NCBI GenBank assembly: GCA_900758315.1
Contig: CAAERF010000572.1
Coordinates: 1 to 6,839, forward strand
Direction: 5' to 3'
From: an uncultured Oscillospiraceae bacterium
GTDB lineage: Bacteria > Bacillota > Clostridia > Oscillospirales > Oscillospiraceae
DNA: 6,839 nt
Shown: piece by piece, positions 5,731 to 6,839 of the stretch
Layout of the letters: each line of letters opens with the position of its first letter
Position numbering within the stretch: the first letter of the stretch is position 1
Notes under the pieces: model-generated
Seen by the model: only the letters and a program-made list of their open reading frames with translations
Database searches by the model: none
Told to the model about the DNA's origin: nothing
Position numbers and translations under genes: made by a program

Positions 5731-5808
5731 TCAAACGTAAAAGGCTATGAGGCGTCCTATCGAGTATGCGGAACACTTTACACGAAAGTATTCCGGGATA
5801 TTCAACTG
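5704..5808 (+). pseudogene. In-frame N-terminal remnant of the integrase, upstream of its first ATG
   Basis: The integrase frame remains open and homologous upstream of ATG 5809: ISKSNVKGYEASYR, then VCGTLYTKVFRDIQL. This matches the core-binding (SAM-like) domain of Tn916-class integrases. The frame hits TAA at 5698-5700 and offers no ATG, GTG or TTG start. About 60-100 N-terminal residues, including the arm-DNA-binding domain, are therefore missing by comparison with full-length relatives (recalled as about 350-400 aa). Confidence 0.65.
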
Positions 5809-6507
5809 ATGGACCTTCAATTTGTGGTGGATACCTGCGGAAAGAATTACCCCACTCTGAAAAAACTCAAGGGGCTGTTCAACCAGCTGTACGCCTACGC
5901 CATGAAAAACGACATCTGCAACAAGGATTATTCCGAGTTTGTGGATTTGAGCCGGTACAAGGACAAGAACCCCAACAAGCGTGACCGGAACAAGTTCACA
6001 AAGGAGCAGATCGCCCGCCTGTGGGAGCTTGCGGAGGACCCGTACTATCAGATCGTGCTGATGCTGATCTACAACGGTTGCCGCATTTCCGAGTTTCTCG
6101 ACTTGAAGAAGGAAAACGTGCATCTGGAAGAACAGTACTTTGATGTGATTGCCAGCAAAACCGAAAACGGCCTGCGGAAAGTCCCCATTGCCGACAAGGT
6201 GCTGCCATTCTACAAAGCGTGGTACGAAGGTTCCCAGTGTGAATATCTGCTCCACACGCCGGATCAAAAGCACTTTGATTACAGGAACTACTACGACAGT
6301 TACTTCACACCCCTGATGGAACAGCTCGGATATGACCAGACGCCACACTGTACCCGGCATACCTGCATCTCCATGCTGACAGAAGCCCATGTGGATCAAA
6401 CCACGATCAAGAAGATTGTCGGACACTCCGGTGCCATGACGCTCACCGAACGTGTCTACACCCACCTGGATATTGAAACACTGGTGGAGGCAATCAACAA
6501 GATTTAA
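5809..6507 (+). CDS. N-terminally truncated tyrosine recombinase (integrase), Tn916/Clostridia ICE class
   Basis: Translation from the first ATG gives 232 aa: the end of the core-binding domain (1-55, VVDTCGKNYPTLKKLKGLFNQL) and a complete catalytic domain. The active-site residues are all present: R92 (GCRISEFL), K117 (SKTENGLRK), H180 and R183 (HCTRHTC), H206 (GHSGAM) and the nucleophile Y217 (RVYTHLD). These enzymes cut and join attL/attR and attP/attB sites. No ribosome site precedes the ATG, and homology continues upstream of it, so it is probably not expressed as a working integrase. It points toward the right attachment site 250 bp away, the usual place for int. It is less AT-rich than the operon beside it, which suggests a different origin from the cargo. 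Confidence 0.85.
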   Translation: MDLQFVVDTCGKNYPTLKKLKGLFNQLYAYAMKNDICNKDYSEFVDLSRYKDKNPNKRDRNKFTKEQIARLWELAEDPYYQIVLMLIYNGCRISEFLDLKKENVHLEEQYFDVIASKTENGLRKVPIADKVLPFYKAWYEGSQCEYLLHTPDQKHFDYRNYYDSYFTPLMEQLGYDQTPHCTRHTCISMLTEAHVDQTTIKKIVGHSGAMTLTERVYTHLDIETLVEAINKI

Positions 6508-6538
6508 AAAATGATGGAAAAGCCGTGTAGCACAAAAA

Positions 6539-6579
6539 AAGCAGGAGATACGCTCCTTGCGGAACGATCTCCTGCTTCA
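6539..6579. terminator. Intrinsic terminator, strongest on the minus strand
   Basis: An 11-bp stem AAGCAGGAGAT/ATCTCCTGCTT has a loop that itself pairs further (CGCTCC with GGAACG, one mismatch). On the minus strand it runs into TTTTTTT, making it an excellent terminator for transcription entering from the rpsI side. On the plus strand it lies about 31 bases after the integrase stop but is followed only by TTCATAAGGCTTTTG, so it is weaker there. Confidence 0.75.
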
Positions 6580-6607
6580 TAAGGCTTTTGTTTTCGCTTG
6601 CGATTCT

Positions 6608-6640
6608 TGTTCCTTGTGTGCTCCTTGCTTGCTCCTTACG
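6608..6640 (+). repeat. Right arm-type repeat cluster, three 11-bp units
   Basis: Three direct units start at 6608, 6619 and 6630: TGTTCCTTGTG, TGCTCCTTGCT and TGCTCCTTACG. They are spaced exactly one helical turn apart and share the consensus TGYTCCTTRY with the units at 2040-2061. They sit about 120 bp inside the right attachment core, mirroring the left pair. A further related unit, CGCTCCTTGCG, is in the terminator loop at 6551-6561. They look like binding sites for the integrase's missing arm domain. Confidence 0.55.
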
Positions 6641-6758
6641 GAGTAAAACGGAACACTTCTGAGGAACTCTCACAACTCCAAAACCATCCAATTTTCTGCA
6701 AAACAGCGTCCAAAGACGTACTGAGAAGCAGTGGAAATTATCTCTTGGGTAAGTGAGA

Positions 6759-6809
6759 TTAGCGCTTGCTGAACTGAGGTGCGCGACGGGCAGCCTTGAG
6801 GCCGTACTT
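6759..6809 (-). pseudogene. rpsI: Last 16 codons of rpsI (ribosomal protein uS9), probably an att-site duplicate
   Basis: On the minus strand the codons read KYGLKAARRAPQFSKR-stop (TAA at 6759-6761), the near-invariant C-terminus of bacterial uS9. Upstream in the same frame, native uS9 has (R)M-x-ER-K before KYGLK. Here the frame instead reads GKSSLRRL, which does not match. The visible copy is therefore probably a duplicated 3' end created or carried by an integrating element, not the whole chromosomal gene. A diverged native rpsI continuing beyond the window is the alternative, but the C-terminal segment is normally too conserved for that. Confidence 0.6.
6761..6775 (-). other. Right attachment site (attR-like) core
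   Basis: This is an exact 15-bp copy of 1887-1901 in the same orientation, within the uS9 C-terminal codons (minus-strand AGTTCAGCAAGCGCT). The stop codon here is TAA, while the left copy has TGA. This places the crossover within or next to the shared 15 bp. Confidence 0.65.
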
Positions 6810-6839
6810 CAATCGTCTGAGCGATGATTTTCCTTGATA

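Larger units (their letters stand above)
1887..6775. mobile_element. Integrated, probably degenerate, island (ICE/mobilisable-element remnant) at the 3' end of rpsI carrying a DpnI operon
   Basis: The boundaries are a 15-bp direct repeat, AGCGCTTGCTGAACT, at 1887-1901 and 6761-6775. On the minus strand both copies encode FSKR followed by a stop, the conserved uS9 C-terminus. Inside are a conspicuous drop in GC content from about 1900 to 5450, a tyrosine recombinase of the Tn916/Clostridia ICE class near the right end, arm-type repeat clusters near both ends, and an accessory restriction operon. Rows of ICEs at rpsI 3' ends are known in Firmicutes (established knowledge). The integrase lacks its N-terminus, no intact relaxase or excisionase gene is visible, and a coiled-coil gene tail is broken at the same junction, so autonomous movement is unlikely. 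The exact edges rest on a short repeat; an alternative is a larger composite element extending right of the window. Confidence 0.7.

Noticed and set aside
5731..6465. 244-codon minus-strand frame opposite the integrase
   Set aside because: It is antisense to a recombinase whose catalytic residues are all in the plus frame. It has no recognisable domain and no ribosome site.
6494..6691. 65-codon minus-strand frame after the integrase
   Set aside because: It covers the terminator hairpin and arm repeats and overlaps the integrase end. No support for coding.
1..6839. CRISPR array, tRNA or rRNA genes
   Set aside because: No repeat-spacer pattern, no tRNA cloverleaf and no rRNA-like sequence was seen. 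The only periodic repeats are the short 11-bp arm units.

Overview
The window joins a GC-rich chromosomal segment of a Firmicute (gene style and the adjacent FtsX-type permease suggest a high-GC gut Clostridia/Oscillospiraceae relative; this is inference) to a clearly more AT-rich integrated island of about 4.9 kb. The island carries a methyl-directed restriction operon.

Positions 1-1866 are ordinary chromosome: the C-terminal end of an FtsX-like ABC transporter permease (+), a bidirectional hairpin terminator, a convergent small protein with a PH-like fold and a charged Ala/Lys/Glu tail (-), an AKR5-type aldo/keto reductase (-), and a strong hairpin terminator. Both minus-strand genes have recognisable sigma-A promoters with 17-bp spacers.

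Positions 1887-6775 are the island. Its two ends are direct copies of a 15-bp sequence that, read on the minus strand, encodes the C-terminus (...FSKR-stop) of ribosomal protein uS9. The insertion therefore appears to use the 3' end of rpsI as its attachment site. About 120-140 bp inside each end lie same-orientation repeats of a TGYTCCTTRY-type motif at exactly 11-bp spacing, which look like arm-type integrase sites. A tyrosine recombinase of the Tn916/Clostridia ICE class (5704-6507, +) has its whole catalytic domain but has lost its N-terminus and start. Its broken end abuts the broken 5' end of a divergent gene, of which only a coiled-coil tail and terminator remain. The island therefore looks like an immobilised remnant of an ICE or mobilisable element.

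Its cargo is one minus-strand operon running leftward from an autoregulation-style promoter. The order is an XRE repressor (5147-5359), a short scar that resembles the N-terminus of a Dam adenine methylase (about 5026-5097), a DpnI homologue with all zinc and PD-(D/E)XK residues conserved (4198-4986), and a 678-residue ABC-type ATPase with a C-terminal TOPRIM-like domain of the OLD family (2139-4175). DpnI cuts Gm6ATC, so it can only live in a host lacking Dam methylation. A dead dam fragment directly upstream of dpnI therefore looks like the footprint of a switch from a DpnII-type to a DpnI-type cassette. The pairing of DpnI with an OLD-type ATPase/nuclease in one operon is the best candidate here for an under-described defence system.

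At the right edge the uS9-like reading frame matches uS9 for only its last 16 codons before diverging. The true rpsI gene is therefore probably further right, beyond another element, which would make this a tandem integration site.
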